Assembly (NCBI GenBank): GCA_018712725.1
Contig: DVGN01000095.1
Span: forward strand, 1 to 36,873
Reading direction: 5' to 3'
Source of the DNA: Candidatus Scatosoma pullicola
GTDB taxonomy: Bacteria > Bacillota > Clostridia > Christensenellales > Borkfalkiaceae
DNA length: 36,873 nucleotides
Shown here: positions 1 through 6,901 of the stretch, in pieces
How positions within the stretch are numbered: position 1 is the stretch's first letter
Layout: every line of letters begins with the position of its first letter
Notes under the pieces: generated by a model
The model's database searches: none
Told to the model about the DNA's origin: nothing
Seen by the model: only the letters and a program-made list of their open reading frames with translations
Translations under genes and position numbers: made by a program

Positions 1-29
1 AACCGTTCCGGCAACGCTTGTCTGTCCAC
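1..29 (-). CDS. possible start of a leftward gene (partial, runs off the window)
   Basis: A GTG codon at 29-27 follows a purine-rich Shine-Dalgarno (GGGAGGGG, 41-34) and opens a frame that stays open to the window edge (nine codons, M-D-R-Q-A-L-P-E-R). It lies about 45 bases downstream of the strong leftward promoter at 82-110, so a gene is expected here. Nine residues are too few to name a product. The start is inferred only from promoter and ribosome-binding-site placement. Confidence 0.33.
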
Positions 30-71
30 GAAACCCCTCCCTTTCGGCGGCGCTCCGTCCGCCGTATGTTT

Positions 72-110
72 ATTATATACCATTATATACCATCCGATCG
101 CCGTTGTCAA
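72..110 (-). promoter_or_regulatory. consensus sigma-A-type promoter with duplicated -10 element
   Basis: Reading leftward, the -35 TTGACA (110-105) is followed by a 17-base spacer and TATAAT (87-82), a perfect match to the vegetative consensus. The ten bases containing the -10 (72-81 and 82-91) are an exact tandem duplication, so a second TATAAT lies ten bases further on. Transcription would leave the window to the left, toward the GTG start at 29. A 16-bp palindrome lies 12 bases upstream of the -35. Confidence 0.8.
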
Positions 111-122
111 GCACCTGCAAAA

Positions 123-138
123 GGCGTTTGCAAACGCC
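123..138. promoter_or_regulatory. perfect 16-bp palindrome, candidate operator
   Basis: GGCGTTTGCAAACGCC is a perfect inverted repeat with no spacer, just upstream of the -35 of the leftward promoter. It has no adjacent T-tract, so it is not a terminator. The size and symmetry fit a dimeric repressor or activator site (LacI-like operators are similar, although their centre is usually CG and here it is GC). The cognate regulator is not identifiable. Confidence 0.5.
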
Positions 139-146
139 CGTTTATC

Positions 147-178
147 AAAACAGCCCGGCGGAATTTCCGCCGGGCTGT
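147..178 (-). terminator. rho-independent terminator of the rhamnose operon
   Basis: A 13-bp GC-rich perfect stem (150-162 with 166-178, three-base loop) is followed in the leftward direction by TTTT. It begins 18 bases after the fucO stop codon, where the end of the operon is expected. Confidence 0.85.
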
Positions 179-195
179 CCCGAAAGGGAAGAAAA

Positions 196-1341
196 TTACA
201 TGAGAGAACGATAGAGGGCCTTGATGTCCTCCAGCGTGGGATCTTTGGGGTTGCCGGGACGGCAGGCGTCGTCCATGGCGGACTGCGCCAAAAAGTCCAC
301 GTCTTCGTCTTTGACGATGGCTTTGAGATCCTGCGGGATGCCGACGTCCTTGGAGAGCTGACGGACGGCGTCCACGGCGGCTTTGCGGTACTCCGCCTGG
401 GTCATCTTTTCGGTGCCTTCGACGCCCATCGCCTTGGCGATGTCGCGGTACTTCTCGCCCGTCGCTTCGGCGTTGTATTCCATGACGGTGGGCAGCAGGA
501 TGGCGTTGGCGACGCCGTGCGGGGTGTCGTACACGGCTCCGAGCGCGTGCGCCATCGAATGGACGATGCCCAGACCGACGTTGGAGAAGCCCATGCCCGC
601 GATATACTGTCCGAGCGCCATGCCTTCCCTGCCCTCTTTGGTGTTCGCCACCGCGCCGCGCAGGGACTTGGCGATGATCTCGATCGCCTTCAGGTGGAAC
701 ATATCCGTCATCTCCCAGGCGCCCTTGGTGATATAGCCTTCGATCGCGTGGGTGAGCGCGTCCATGCCCGTGGCGGCGGTGAGCCCCTTGGGCATCGTGG
801 ACATCATTTCGGGATCGACGACCGCGACGACGGGGATGTCGTGAACGTCCACGCAGACGAACTTGCGCTTTTTCTGGACATCGGTGATGACGTAGTTGAT
901 GGTGACTTCCGCCGCCGTCCCCGCCGTGGTGGGCACCGCGATGATGGGAACGGAAGGTTTCTTGGTGGGCGCCACCCCTTCGAGAGAGCGCACGTCCTCA
1001 AATTCGGGGTTGGCGATGATGATGCCGATCGCCTTGGCGGTGTCCATCGACGAGCCGCCGCCGATCGCCACGAGACAGTCGGCGCCGCTTTGCCTGAACG
1101 CCGCCACGCCCGTCTGCACGTTCTCGATGGTGGGATTGGGCTTGATTTCCGAATACAGCGTATAGGGAATGCCCGCGCCGTCGAGAATGTCGAGCACCTT
1201 CTTGGTGACGCCGAACTTCACGAGGTCGGGATCGGAGCAGACGAACGCCTTTTTCAGTCCCCTGCCCCTGATCTCGCCGGGGATCTCCCGGATGCAGCCC
1301 GCTCCGTGGTAACTGGTTTCGTTGAGTACGATTCTTGCCAT
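196..1341 (-). CDS. fucO: iron-dependent alcohol dehydrogenase, probable lactaldehyde reductase
   Basis: This 381-residue protein is a group III (iron-activated) alcohol dehydrogenase. The NAD-binding GGGSSMD lies at 94-100, and the metal ligands Asp194, His198, His261 and His275 correspond to those of E. coli FucO. Cleavage of rhamnulose-1-phosphate yields L-lactaldehyde, which this enzyme would reduce to 1,2-propanediol with NADH, regenerating NAD+ during anaerobic growth. It is the last gene of the rha operon, 92 bases after rhaM, with its own Shine-Dalgarno (AAGGAGAT) before the ATG and a strong terminator behind it. Length matches the family (about 382). Substrate assignment rests on context as well as similarity; a general alcohol dehydrogenase remains possible. 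Confidence 0.88.
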   Translation of the reverse strand: MARIVLNETSYHGAGCIREIPGEIRGRGLKKAFVCSDPDLVKFGVTKKVLDILDGAGIPYTLYSEIKPNPTIENVQTGVAAFRQSGADCLVAIGGGSSMDTAKAIGIIIANPEFEDVRSLEGVAPTKKPSVPIIAVPTTAGTAAEVTINYVITDVQKKRKFVCVDVHDIPVVAVVDPEMMSTMPKGLTAATGMDALTHAIEGYITKGAWEMTDMFHLKAIEIIAKSLRGAVANTKEGREGMALGQYIAGMGFSNVGLGIVHSMAHALGAVYDTPHGVANAILLPTVMEYNAEATGEKYRDIAKAMGVEGTEKMTQAEYRKAAVDAVRQLSKDVGIPQDLKAIVKDEDVDFLAQSAMDDACRPGNPKDPTLEDIKALYRSLM

Positions 1342-1433
1342 TGTTTTTATCTCCTTTTTATTTATTTTATCCGATTTTTTCCGATTTTTATCCGGCAGCC
1401 GCGCCTTTTCCCCTTCCGGAAAAAATTCCGCCG

Positions 1434-1751
1434 TCAGGGGAGATAAAATACTTCGCAGAGCCGGGGCTGAGCGCCCGTCTCCTCATCCCTGCCCATATCG
1501 AGGACGTCCGCCATATATTCGTTCCACCTTTCTACGACGGGGCTTTCCGCCTGCATTTCGGCGGCGTACGCCGCGCCCTTTTCGCACTCGTAATAGCCGA
1601 AAACCTCGTCGCCTGAAATCCATATGGAATAATTGCAGATGCCCGCCCCTTTCAGGACGTCTTTCATCTCCTGCCAGATCTCGTCGTGGCGGCGGATATA
1701 CTCCGCCCGTTTTCCGGGGCGGATCGCCGCCTTCCAGGCATACCGTTCCAT
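1434..1751 (-). CDS. rhaM: L-rhamnose mutarotase
   Basis: A 105-residue protein matching the RhaM family over its full length (E. coli RhaM is 104). It interconverts alpha- and beta-L-rhamnopyranose and so supplies the anomer used by the isomerase. Visible landmarks are RRHDEIW with the active-site His22, the Asn-Tyr-Ser-Ile strand, RWNEYMADV and the family's closing EVFYLP. The ATG at 1751 was chosen because the family begins there; it lies 16 bases after the rhaD stop, behind a weak G-rich ribosome site, so translation is probably coupled. The frame remains open upstream into rhaD, but that extension has no family counterpart. Confidence 0.93.
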   Translation of the reverse strand: MERYAWKAAIRPGKRAEYIRRHDEIWQEMKDVLKGAGICNYSIWISGDEVFGYYECEKGAAYAAEMQAESPVVERWNEYMADVLDMGRDEETGAQPRLCEVFYLP

Positions 1752-1767
1752 CTGCCGCGCCCCGCCT

Positions 1768-2622
1768 TTACCGCAGAACTCCTTCGAGCGGGGTGACGTC
1801 GAACCGTTTCGCAAGCCCCCGAAGGGTCTCGTCGGGGATGACGTTGACGGCATGCCCCAGCGCCAGCATATAGATCTGCGCCGTCTTTTCCACCGTCTCG
1901 ATCAGGCCGAACGCTTCGTCCATGTCCCTGCCCGCGCCGTAAATGCCGTGATTGGTCCAGACGACCAGGCGGAATTTTTTCATCTTCTCCGCCGTCGCTT
2001 CGCCGATCTCGTTGGTGCCGCACACCATGCAGGGCAGCATGCCGACGCCGTCGGGGAACACGACGATCGCCTCGGTGTTCGACTGCCAGAGCCTGTGCGT
2101 AAATTCCTTTTCGTCCACGGGGCAGACGGTGTTCATCGCGATCGTGTACGTCGGATGCGAGTGCATGACGATGCGGTTTTGGGGATCGACGGACAGGCGG
2201 GAAATATGGCTCATGAGGTGGGCGGGCAACTCGGAGGTGAATCTGCCGCCGTCCTTATACCCCCACAAAAGTTCCGCCGTGGTGCCGTCTTTGGCGATGC
2301 GGATGATGCCGAGATTGGTTTCGGGGTCAAATTCCACGTTCTTGAAATATTTGCCCGTGCCCGTCACGATGAAGATCTTCCCGATGAGCGGAGCCGCGTC
2401 GAATCCGGTGGGGATGGTGCGGATGACCTCGTTGAGGTCGAGATATTCCCCCACTTCCTTTTCGTCCAGAAGACAGCTGATGTTGCCGCCGTTGCGCTCG
2501 TCCCAGCCGAGACGATACATGTTGGCGGTCGTGCGGCACATCTCCCGCACGAAAGGCGCGTCGAAAATGTTCTTGCGGGCGAGCTTGCCCGCCGTCTTTT
2601 TCAGATCGTCCATAAATCCCAT
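1768..2622 (-). CDS. rhaD: rhamnulose-1-phosphate aldolase
   Basis: Class II zinc aldolase of 284 residues (E. coli RhaD has 274). It splits L-rhamnulose 1-phosphate into dihydroxyacetone phosphate and L-lactaldehyde. The ERNGGN segment (42-47) forms part of the phosphate site, HSHP at 154-157 and His225 in TNHG are the expected zinc ligands, and GTGK lies at 88-91. The ATG at 2622 has GGAG nine bases upstream. It sits between rhaA (57-base gap) and rhaM (16-base gap) in the rha operon, which separates it from the related fuculose-phosphate aldolases. Confidence 0.93.
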   Translation of the reverse strand: MGFMDDLKKTAGKLARKNIFDAPFVREMCRTTANMYRLGWDERNGGNISCLLDEKEVGEYLDLNEVIRTIPTGFDAAPLIGKIFIVTGTGKYFKNVEFDPETNLGIIRIAKDGTTAELLWGYKDGGRFTSELPAHLMSHISRLSVDPQNRIVMHSHPTYTIAMNTVCPVDEKEFTHRLWQSNTEAIVVFPDGVGMLPCMVCGTNEIGEATAEKMKKFRLVVWTNHGIYGAGRDMDEAFGLIETVEKTAQIYMLALGHAVNVIPDETLRGLAKRFDVTPLEGVLR

Positions 2623-2678
2623 AATGGTACACTCCTTTTTTCGTTTTTTCTCCGTGTATCTTCTAAGCCGCCGGGCAG

Positions 2679-3923
2679 TCAGGCGCGCCCGGAAAGCACT
2701 TCCCTTTCATAGCGTTCGGCTTCGCCGTACCACTCGTCCGAAAGCCCCTGCTTTGCGAGATATTCGTTCCAGACATCCCCCAAGGGCATGGTCTTGAACA
2801 GCTCGTTCAGGTACATGAGCTTGCCGAAATTCGCCTTATCCTGCAAAGCTTTCATCTCCGCGTTGGGCAGGAGCAGGGCGTAGAGCAGCGCCTTCTGCAT
2901 CGACCGCACCCCCGTCACCCAGGCGCCGATGCGGTTGATGGAGGCGTCGAAATAGTCCAGCCCGATGATGACCTTGTCCGTTGCGTCGTTGCGCACGATC
3001 TCCTTGGCGATCTCTTTGAGTTCGTCGTCCAGGATGACCACGTGGTCGCTGTCCCAGCGCACGGGGCGGGAGACGTGCAGCGCCACCTTGTCGTAAAAGG
3101 CGAGAAGGGCGGGGATTTTATCGGAGACGACCTCCGTCGGATGATAGTGCCCCGTGTCCAGAAGGCAGCAGATGCCCGCCTTGGCGGCGTAATTCTGATA
3201 GAATTCGTTGCTGCCCACCGTATAGCTTTCCAGGCCGATGCCGAACACCTTGCTCTCGACGCCGACGATCACCCATTTTTTGTCGTACCCTTCGAGAATT
3301 TTGTCGAGGGAATCTTTCAGGCGCAGGCGGGGCGAAAGTCTGTCCGCGGGGATGTCCTTGTACCCGTCGGGGATCCAGATATTGACGAAACAGGGGCTGC
3401 CCATCGCCCTGCCCATCTCCGCCGCGATTTTCAGGCAGGCTCTGCCGTGATTGATCCAGAACGCGCGCGTCTCTTCGTCGGGGGAGGACAGGGAAAGCCC
3501 GTCCTTCATCCTGGGATGGGCGAAGAAAGTCGGGTTGAAGTCGATGCCCGCAAGCCCGAGTTCCTTGGCAAACGCCACCCAGGGCTCGAAATACTTATAT
3601 GTATATGCGTCCCTGTCCACCTTGCCCTTGTCCGCGCCGAGAACGGCGTAACTCGCGTGCAGGTTCAGCCGCTTCTTGCCCGGCATCAGGGAAAACGCCT
3701 CTCTGATGTCCGCTTTGAGCTGTTCGAAGCCCACCGCTTTGCCGGGATAATTGCCCGTCGTCTGAATGCCGCCGTCGAGGGAATCGCTGCCGTCGAAACC
3801 GATGACGTCGTCCCCCTGCCAGCAATGCACGCTGACGGGGATCTCTTTGAGTTTCGCGATCGCCGCGTCCGTATCGATGCCGTATGCGGCATACATCTTT
3901 TTCGCTTCTTCGTACCTGGACAT
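2679..3923 (-). CDS. rhaA: L-rhamnose isomerase
   Basis: A 414-residue protein (family about 415-425) that converts L-rhamnose to L-rhamnulose with Mn2+ and a second divalent metal. Recognisable segments include VHCWQGDDV near the N-terminus, the FNPTFFAHP loop, GVESKVFGIG, LDTGHYHPTE and HVSRPVRWDSDHV, which hold the metal-binding Asp and His residues. The ATG at 3923 is chosen because the family begins MSRYEEA-like and GGAG lies nine bases upstream; the frame stays open far upstream through rhaB in another register, but that is not coding. It is second in the operon, 80 bases after rhaB, with a GC hairpin in the gap. Confidence 0.95.
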   Translation of the reverse strand: MSRYEEAKKMYAAYGIDTDAAIAKLKEIPVSVHCWQGDDVIGFDGSDSLDGGIQTTGNYPGKAVGFEQLKADIREAFSLMPGKKRLNLHASYAVLGADKGKVDRDAYTYKYFEPWVAFAKELGLAGIDFNPTFFAHPRMKDGLSLSSPDEETRAFWINHGRACLKIAAEMGRAMGSPCFVNIWIPDGYKDIPADRLSPRLRLKDSLDKILEGYDKKWVIVGVESKVFGIGLESYTVGSNEFYQNYAAKAGICCLLDTGHYHPTEVVSDKIPALLAFYDKVALHVSRPVRWDSDHVVILDDELKEIAKEIVRNDATDKVIIGLDYFDASINRIGAWVTGVRSMQKALLYALLLPNAEMKALQDKANFGKLMYLNELFKTMPLGDVWNEYLAKQGLSDEWYGEAERYEREVLSGRA

Positions 3924-3977
3924 GCCTTGAATCTCCTTTTTTCCGTTTGGTTTTTTGTCCGTTTTTTTATCTTTCCG

Positions 3978-3997
3978 CCGGCGCCCGTCCGCGCCGG
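3978..3997 (-). other. intercistronic GC-rich hairpin between rhaB and rhaA
   Basis: A perfect 7-bp stem (CCGGCGC with GCGCCGG) closes a six-base loop in the 80-base rhaB-rhaA gap. No T-tract follows in the direction of transcription, so it is not a typical terminator. It could mark an mRNA processing or stabilising point that lowers kinase relative to isomerase. This role is inferred only from position. Confidence 0.4.
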
Positions 3998-4003
3998 AAA
4001 AAG

Positions 4004-5386
4004 TCAGAGTTCCCGGATGTCGAAGGAATTCCGGATGATCTCCCTGCCTTCGGCGACCGAGCATATCTCGCCCGCGCCCGCCATCTGCATCAGTATGTTG
4101 CCGAGCGCCGTCCCCTCCGCGGGGCCGGCGACGATCTTTTTGCCCGTGTATTTCGCCGTCAGCTCGTTGAGAAATTCGTTTTTGCTGCCGCCGCCGATGA
4201 TGTTGAGGGTGTCGTACCTCTCCCCCGTCAGCGCTTCCAGCGCGGACAGGCTTTCGGCATAACTCTTGGCGAGGCTGTTGAAAATGCAGTACGCCCGCTC
4301 GCCGACGGAAAGCCGCCTGCCCACCGCTTTGTCGATCTCGTCCGTCATGCTCTCGGGGGCGAGAAATCTCTGGTCGTTGACGTCCACGGCGTCGGCGATC
4401 CCGTTTTGCCGCGCCATCTCCGCGAGTTCGGCAAAGCCGTATTTGTCGCCGAGTTCGTGCCGCACCTGCTGGATCATCCACAGCCCCATGATGTTCTTTT
4501 GCAGGCGGAAATTGCCGTCCACGCTCCCTTCGTTGGAATAGTCGAGCAGGCGCGCCTTTTCCGAAGTGTCCGCGCTCCCCCTCTCCACGCCGAGCAGCGA
4601 CCAGGTGCCGCTGGAAATATACGGCGTCCTGCCGCGCAGGGGCGCCGCGAGCACCGCGCTCGCCGTGTCGTGCGTCGCGGGCAGGACGACCTTCGATCTG
4701 TACCCGACCGCAGAAGCTACTTCCTCCGAAAACGCCCCCGTCTCCGTGCCCGGCTGCGACAGTTCCCCGAACAGCGATCTGTCGTATCCGAGCGCGTCCA
4801 GAATGTCTTCGTCCCATACATGGGTGCGGGCATTGACCATTCCCGTCGTCGTCGCGTCCGTGTATTCCCGCCTCTTTTTGCCCGTTAAGCGGAAGTGGAA
4901 ATAATCGGGGAGCATGAGGAAGCTCTTCGCCCCCCGCATCCGACCGCTCTGCACGTCGTCGAAGAGCTGATAGACGGTGTTGAAAGGCTGGTGCTGGATA
5001 CCCGTTCTGGAATACAGCTCCGCATAGGACAGCCGCTCGTGTACGGCGGGAATGGCGTCCTTCGTCCTGCCGTCCCGATAGCAGTACACCCCGCCGATGG
5101 GCAGATCGTCCTTATCCAGAAGGACGTAATCCACCCCCCAGGTGTCCACGCCGACGGAAAGGGGGATTTTTCCCGCTTCTCCCGCCTTTTTCAGACCCGC
5201 CAGGATCTCGCCGAACAGCCGGTCGGCGTTCCATACCAGATGCCTGCCGGAGGCGTCCGTCCGCGTTTCCGGACCGTTGGAAAAGCGGTAAATTTCCTCC
5301 GCGATCAGCCTGCCCCCTTCGAGATGACCCAGAATGTGCCGCCCCGAAGACGCCCCGATGTCGATCGCCAGATAATAATTTTTCAT
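4004..5386 (-). CDS. rhaB: rhamnulokinase
   Basis: FGGY-family sugar kinase of 460 residues (E. coli RhaB 489) that phosphorylates L-rhamnulose at O1 with ATP. The phosphate-1 motif DIGASSGR is at the N-terminus; VDTWGVDY, PATHDTASAV, SSGTWSLLGVE, GGGSKNEFLN and GPAEGTALGN follow in family order. The start at 5386 is set by AAGGAGGG seven bases upstream and by the family N-terminus; a longer open frame upstream overlaps the promoter and is rejected. It is the first gene of the operon, with its promoter at 5423-5451, divergent from the DeoR-type gene. Confidence 0.94.
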   Translation of the reverse strand: MKNYYLAIDIGASSGRHILGHLEGGRLIAEEIYRFSNGPETRTDASGRHLVWNADRLFGEILAGLKKAGEAGKIPLSVGVDTWGVDYVLLDKDDLPIGGVYCYRDGRTKDAIPAVHERLSYAELYSRTGIQHQPFNTVYQLFDDVQSGRMRGAKSFLMLPDYFHFRLTGKKRREYTDATTTGMVNARTHVWDEDILDALGYDRSLFGELSQPGTETGAFSEEVASAVGYRSKVVLPATHDTASAVLAAPLRGRTPYISSGTWSLLGVERGSADTSEKARLLDYSNEGSVDGNFRLQKNIMGLWMIQQVRHELGDKYGFAELAEMARQNGIADAVDVNDQRFLAPESMTDEIDKAVGRRLSVGERAYCIFNSLAKSYAESLSALEALTGERYDTLNIIGGGSKNEFLNELTAKYTGKKIVAGPAEGTALGNILMQMAGAGEICSVAEGREIIRNSFDIREL

Positions 5387-5422
5387 GCTTCGCCCTCCTT
5401 TCCGCCCGTCCGCGTCCGTTTT

Positions 5423-5451
5423 ATTATACCACACTTTTTTCTTCTTGTCTA
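5423..5451 (-). promoter_or_regulatory. rhaBADM-fucO operon promoter
   Basis: Leftward TAGACA (5451-5446), a 17-base spacer and TATAAT (5428-5423), with TGG directly before the -10 (extended -10). It gives a leader of roughly 30 bases before the rhaB ribosome site. Its -35 is only 15 bases from the -35 of the divergent deoR-type promoter, so one bound regulator could control both directions. Confidence 0.8.
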
Positions 5452-5466
5452 TATGTGTCCGGAAGA

Positions 5467-5495
5467 TTGACAAAAAAGTTTTTCAGGCGTATAAT
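5467..5495 (+). promoter_or_regulatory. promoter of the DeoR-family regulator
   Basis: TTGACA (5467-5472), a 17-base spacer and TATAAT (5490-5495), a perfect vegetative consensus, 39 bases before the ATG of the regulator. Back-to-back with the rhaB promoter. Confidence 0.85.
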
Positions 5496-5534
5496 ATGAG
5501 CAGAAACAATCAAAAACGCGCAAGAGGAAAGAAA

Positions 5535-6278
5535 ATGCTCACGAGCGAACGGCAGAACAAAATTCTGGAATATCTGAAAGAGCGCAAGACGGCGTTTGTG
5601 CGGGATCTCGCCGCGGCGCTGTACGTCAGCGAGGCGACGGTGCGGCGGGATCTGAACGAAATGCAGAAACTCGGGCTGATCGAACGCAGCCACGGCGGGG
5701 CGATTCTGCCCGAAAACGCCGAAGAGGTGTCCATTTTCGTGCGCATGAACAAGAACGCCAGGGAAAAGGAACGCGCCGCCACCAACGCGCTGAAAAGGCT
5801 CGCGGGCATCCCCTTCCGCAGCCTTTTCGTGGACAGTTCCTCCACAGCGCTCGCCCTCGCCGCCCGCCTGGACCTCTCGCACAGGACGGTGGTGACCAAC
5901 AATTTGCAGACCGCCATGCAGCTGGCGCAGAAGGCGGGCGTCAACCTCATCCTGCTGGGGGGAAGCGTGCAGGCGAACACCAATTCCGCGACGGGGAGCT
6001 GGACGGTGCGCCAACTCGCCGATTTTTCCTTCGACCTCATGCTCGCCTCCTGCGCCGCCGTCGTCGGCGGAGAGGCGTTCGAGCGCTCGCTCGACCAGAA
6101 GGAGATCAAGCGGGCGGCGTTCGAGCGGAGCGCGAAGCGGGTGCTCGTCGTCGATTCGGGGAAATTTTCCGCGTCGGGCACCTATCGTTTCCAATCGCTG
6201 GACGCCTTCGACTGCGTGGCGACGGACGCCCCGCCCCCCGCCGAGCTCATCGGAAAAAACATCCCCTTCGCCTATTGA
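5535..6278 (+). CDS. DeoR-family transcriptional regulator, probable rha operon regulator
   Basis: A 247-residue protein with the classic DeoR layout. The N-terminal winged helix is RQNKILEYLKERKTAFVRDLA followed by VSEATVRRDLNEMQKLGLIER and HGGA, which is the family signature. The C-terminal sugar-phosphate-sensing domain carries FVDSSSTALALA, VTNNLQTAM, LLGGSV and a closing VLVVDSGKF. The ATG at 5535 follows AGAGGAAA; the open frame extends further 5' but crosses the promoter. Divergence from rhaB suggests it represses the operon until rhamnulose-1-phosphate or another phosphorylated intermediate accumulates. It is the only clear plus-strand gene in the window. Many Bacillota use DeoR proteins for rhamnose, so the role is likely but inferred. 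Confidence 0.88.
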   Translation: MLTSERQNKILEYLKERKTAFVRDLAAALYVSEATVRRDLNEMQKLGLIERSHGGAILPENAEEVSIFVRMNKNAREKERAATNALKRLAGIPFRSLFVDSSSTALALAARLDLSHRTVVTNNLQTAMQLAQKAGVNLILLGGSVQANTNSATGSWTVRQLADFSFDLMLASCAAVVGGEAFERSLDQKEIKRAAFERSAKRVLVVDSGKFSASGTYRFQSLDAFDCVATDAPPPAELIGKNIPFAY

Positions 6279-6290
6279 AGGGGATGTTTT
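6256..6290. terminator. bidirectional terminator after the DeoR gene
   Basis: A perfect 14-bp stem (6256-6269 with 6277-6290), seven-base loop, A4 on the left and T4 on the right. It overlaps the last codons of the regulator and can end both the plus-strand regulator and the leftward three-gene accessory operon. It forms the left edge of the AT-rich island. Confidence 0.9.
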
Positions 6291-6308
6291 CAATTAAATA
6301 TACCCAAA

Positions 6309-6611
6309 TTAAAGTTCATTCTTCTTTTTCAAAATTTCTCTTGCCATGCGCTTTGTCTCGCCAGCCATTAATTTCAAGTTGTTTGTATTCAATCTTTTAT
6401 CTTCCATGTCCAAAACTTGAGTAAGCCAAAAAATATGATGTTCCTTTGTTGTAAAATAAATATTTCTTCTCATTGGATACGTCTTTACATTTTTCCAAGC
6501 CATATGTTGCGGATCGACCTCACAATAGTAAGCATAAGAAACAAACCAAGTCGCTCCCATACGCGACAATGCATCTCCGCCAACAAAATTAAAAAAATGC
6601 GCTTTTGCCAT
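6309..6611 (-). CDS. unknown 100-residue protein of the AT-rich island
   Basis: I do not recognise this protein. It starts with a hydrophobic and aromatic stretch (MAKAHFFNFVGG), has several Trp/Tyr/His-rich segments and ends in a basic helix (METKRMAREILKKKNEL-like). The start at 6611 is decided by GGAGG 11 bases upstream; a TTG six codons earlier would place that Shine-Dalgarno inside the gene. It overlaps nothing but begins eight bases after the previous gene's stop, so it belongs to the same three-gene operon. AT-rich codon use differs sharply from the flanking rhamnose and esterase genes. Terminated by the hairpin at 6256-6290. Confidence 0.65.
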   Translation of the reverse strand: MAKAHFFNFVGGDALSRMGATWFVSYAYYCEVDPQHMAWKNVKTYPMRRNIYFTTKEHHIFWLTQVLDMEDKRLNTNNLKLMAGETKRMAREILKKKNEL

Positions 6612-6619
6612 GAATAAAT

Positions 6620-6901
6620 TTACCTCCAATATTTAATAAATGACGAATAAAAATTATTTACATCCCTATAAACAGTTATCAATAAAACAGTTTCAATATG
6701 TTTATAGGAAAAATTGCAAAATACATAAATAGTTTGATTGAAGAATATACAATATACATTTTGCTCCCGCATACAGTGTATCTCTACGCCCCTATTATAT
6801 GCATTTCTTACCTCGTGGTAAGCTCTTCGGCGATTTTTGATTTTTAGCCTTTCTTTCAATCGCTTCAAAGCATGCGCCGACAAAAGATACTTGGTATTCA
6901 T
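6620..6901 (-). CDS. small basic protein of the AT-rich island (phage-type HAxxRxxER family look)
   Basis: A 93-residue protein whose N-terminus, LSAHALKRLKERL followed by basic RRRAYHEV and NAYNRGVE, resembles small proteins often found in phages and mobile elements. A hydrophobic core with NVYCIFFNQTIYVF and VLLITVYRD follows, suggesting a compact alpha/beta fold like DUF4258 or RelE-type proteins. That resemblance is from memory and weak. The ATG at 6901 overlaps the stop of the upstream XRE gene as TAATG, with AAGGAG eight bases upstream, so the two are translationally coupled. The frame is open further 5', but that would overlap the upstream gene by 70 bases. A toxin or antitoxin role is only speculation. 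Confidence 0.65.
   Translation of the reverse strand: MNTKYLLSAHALKRLKERLKIKNRRRAYHEVRNAYNRGVEIHCMREQNVYCIFFNQTIYVFCNFSYKHIETVLLITVYRDVNNFYSSFIKYWR

Noticed and set aside
2679-4817. A long minus-strand frame joining an upstream stretch to rhaA as a 712-residue protein
   Set aside because: The first half is out-of-frame rhaB sequence (Arg/Gly-rich). rhaA has its own ATG and Shine-Dalgarno at 3923.
4004-5473. Longer rhaB with 29 extra N-terminal residues
   Set aside because: The extra part would overlap the -10 and -35 of its own promoter and has no counterpart in the family; AAGGAGGG fixes the ATG at 5386.
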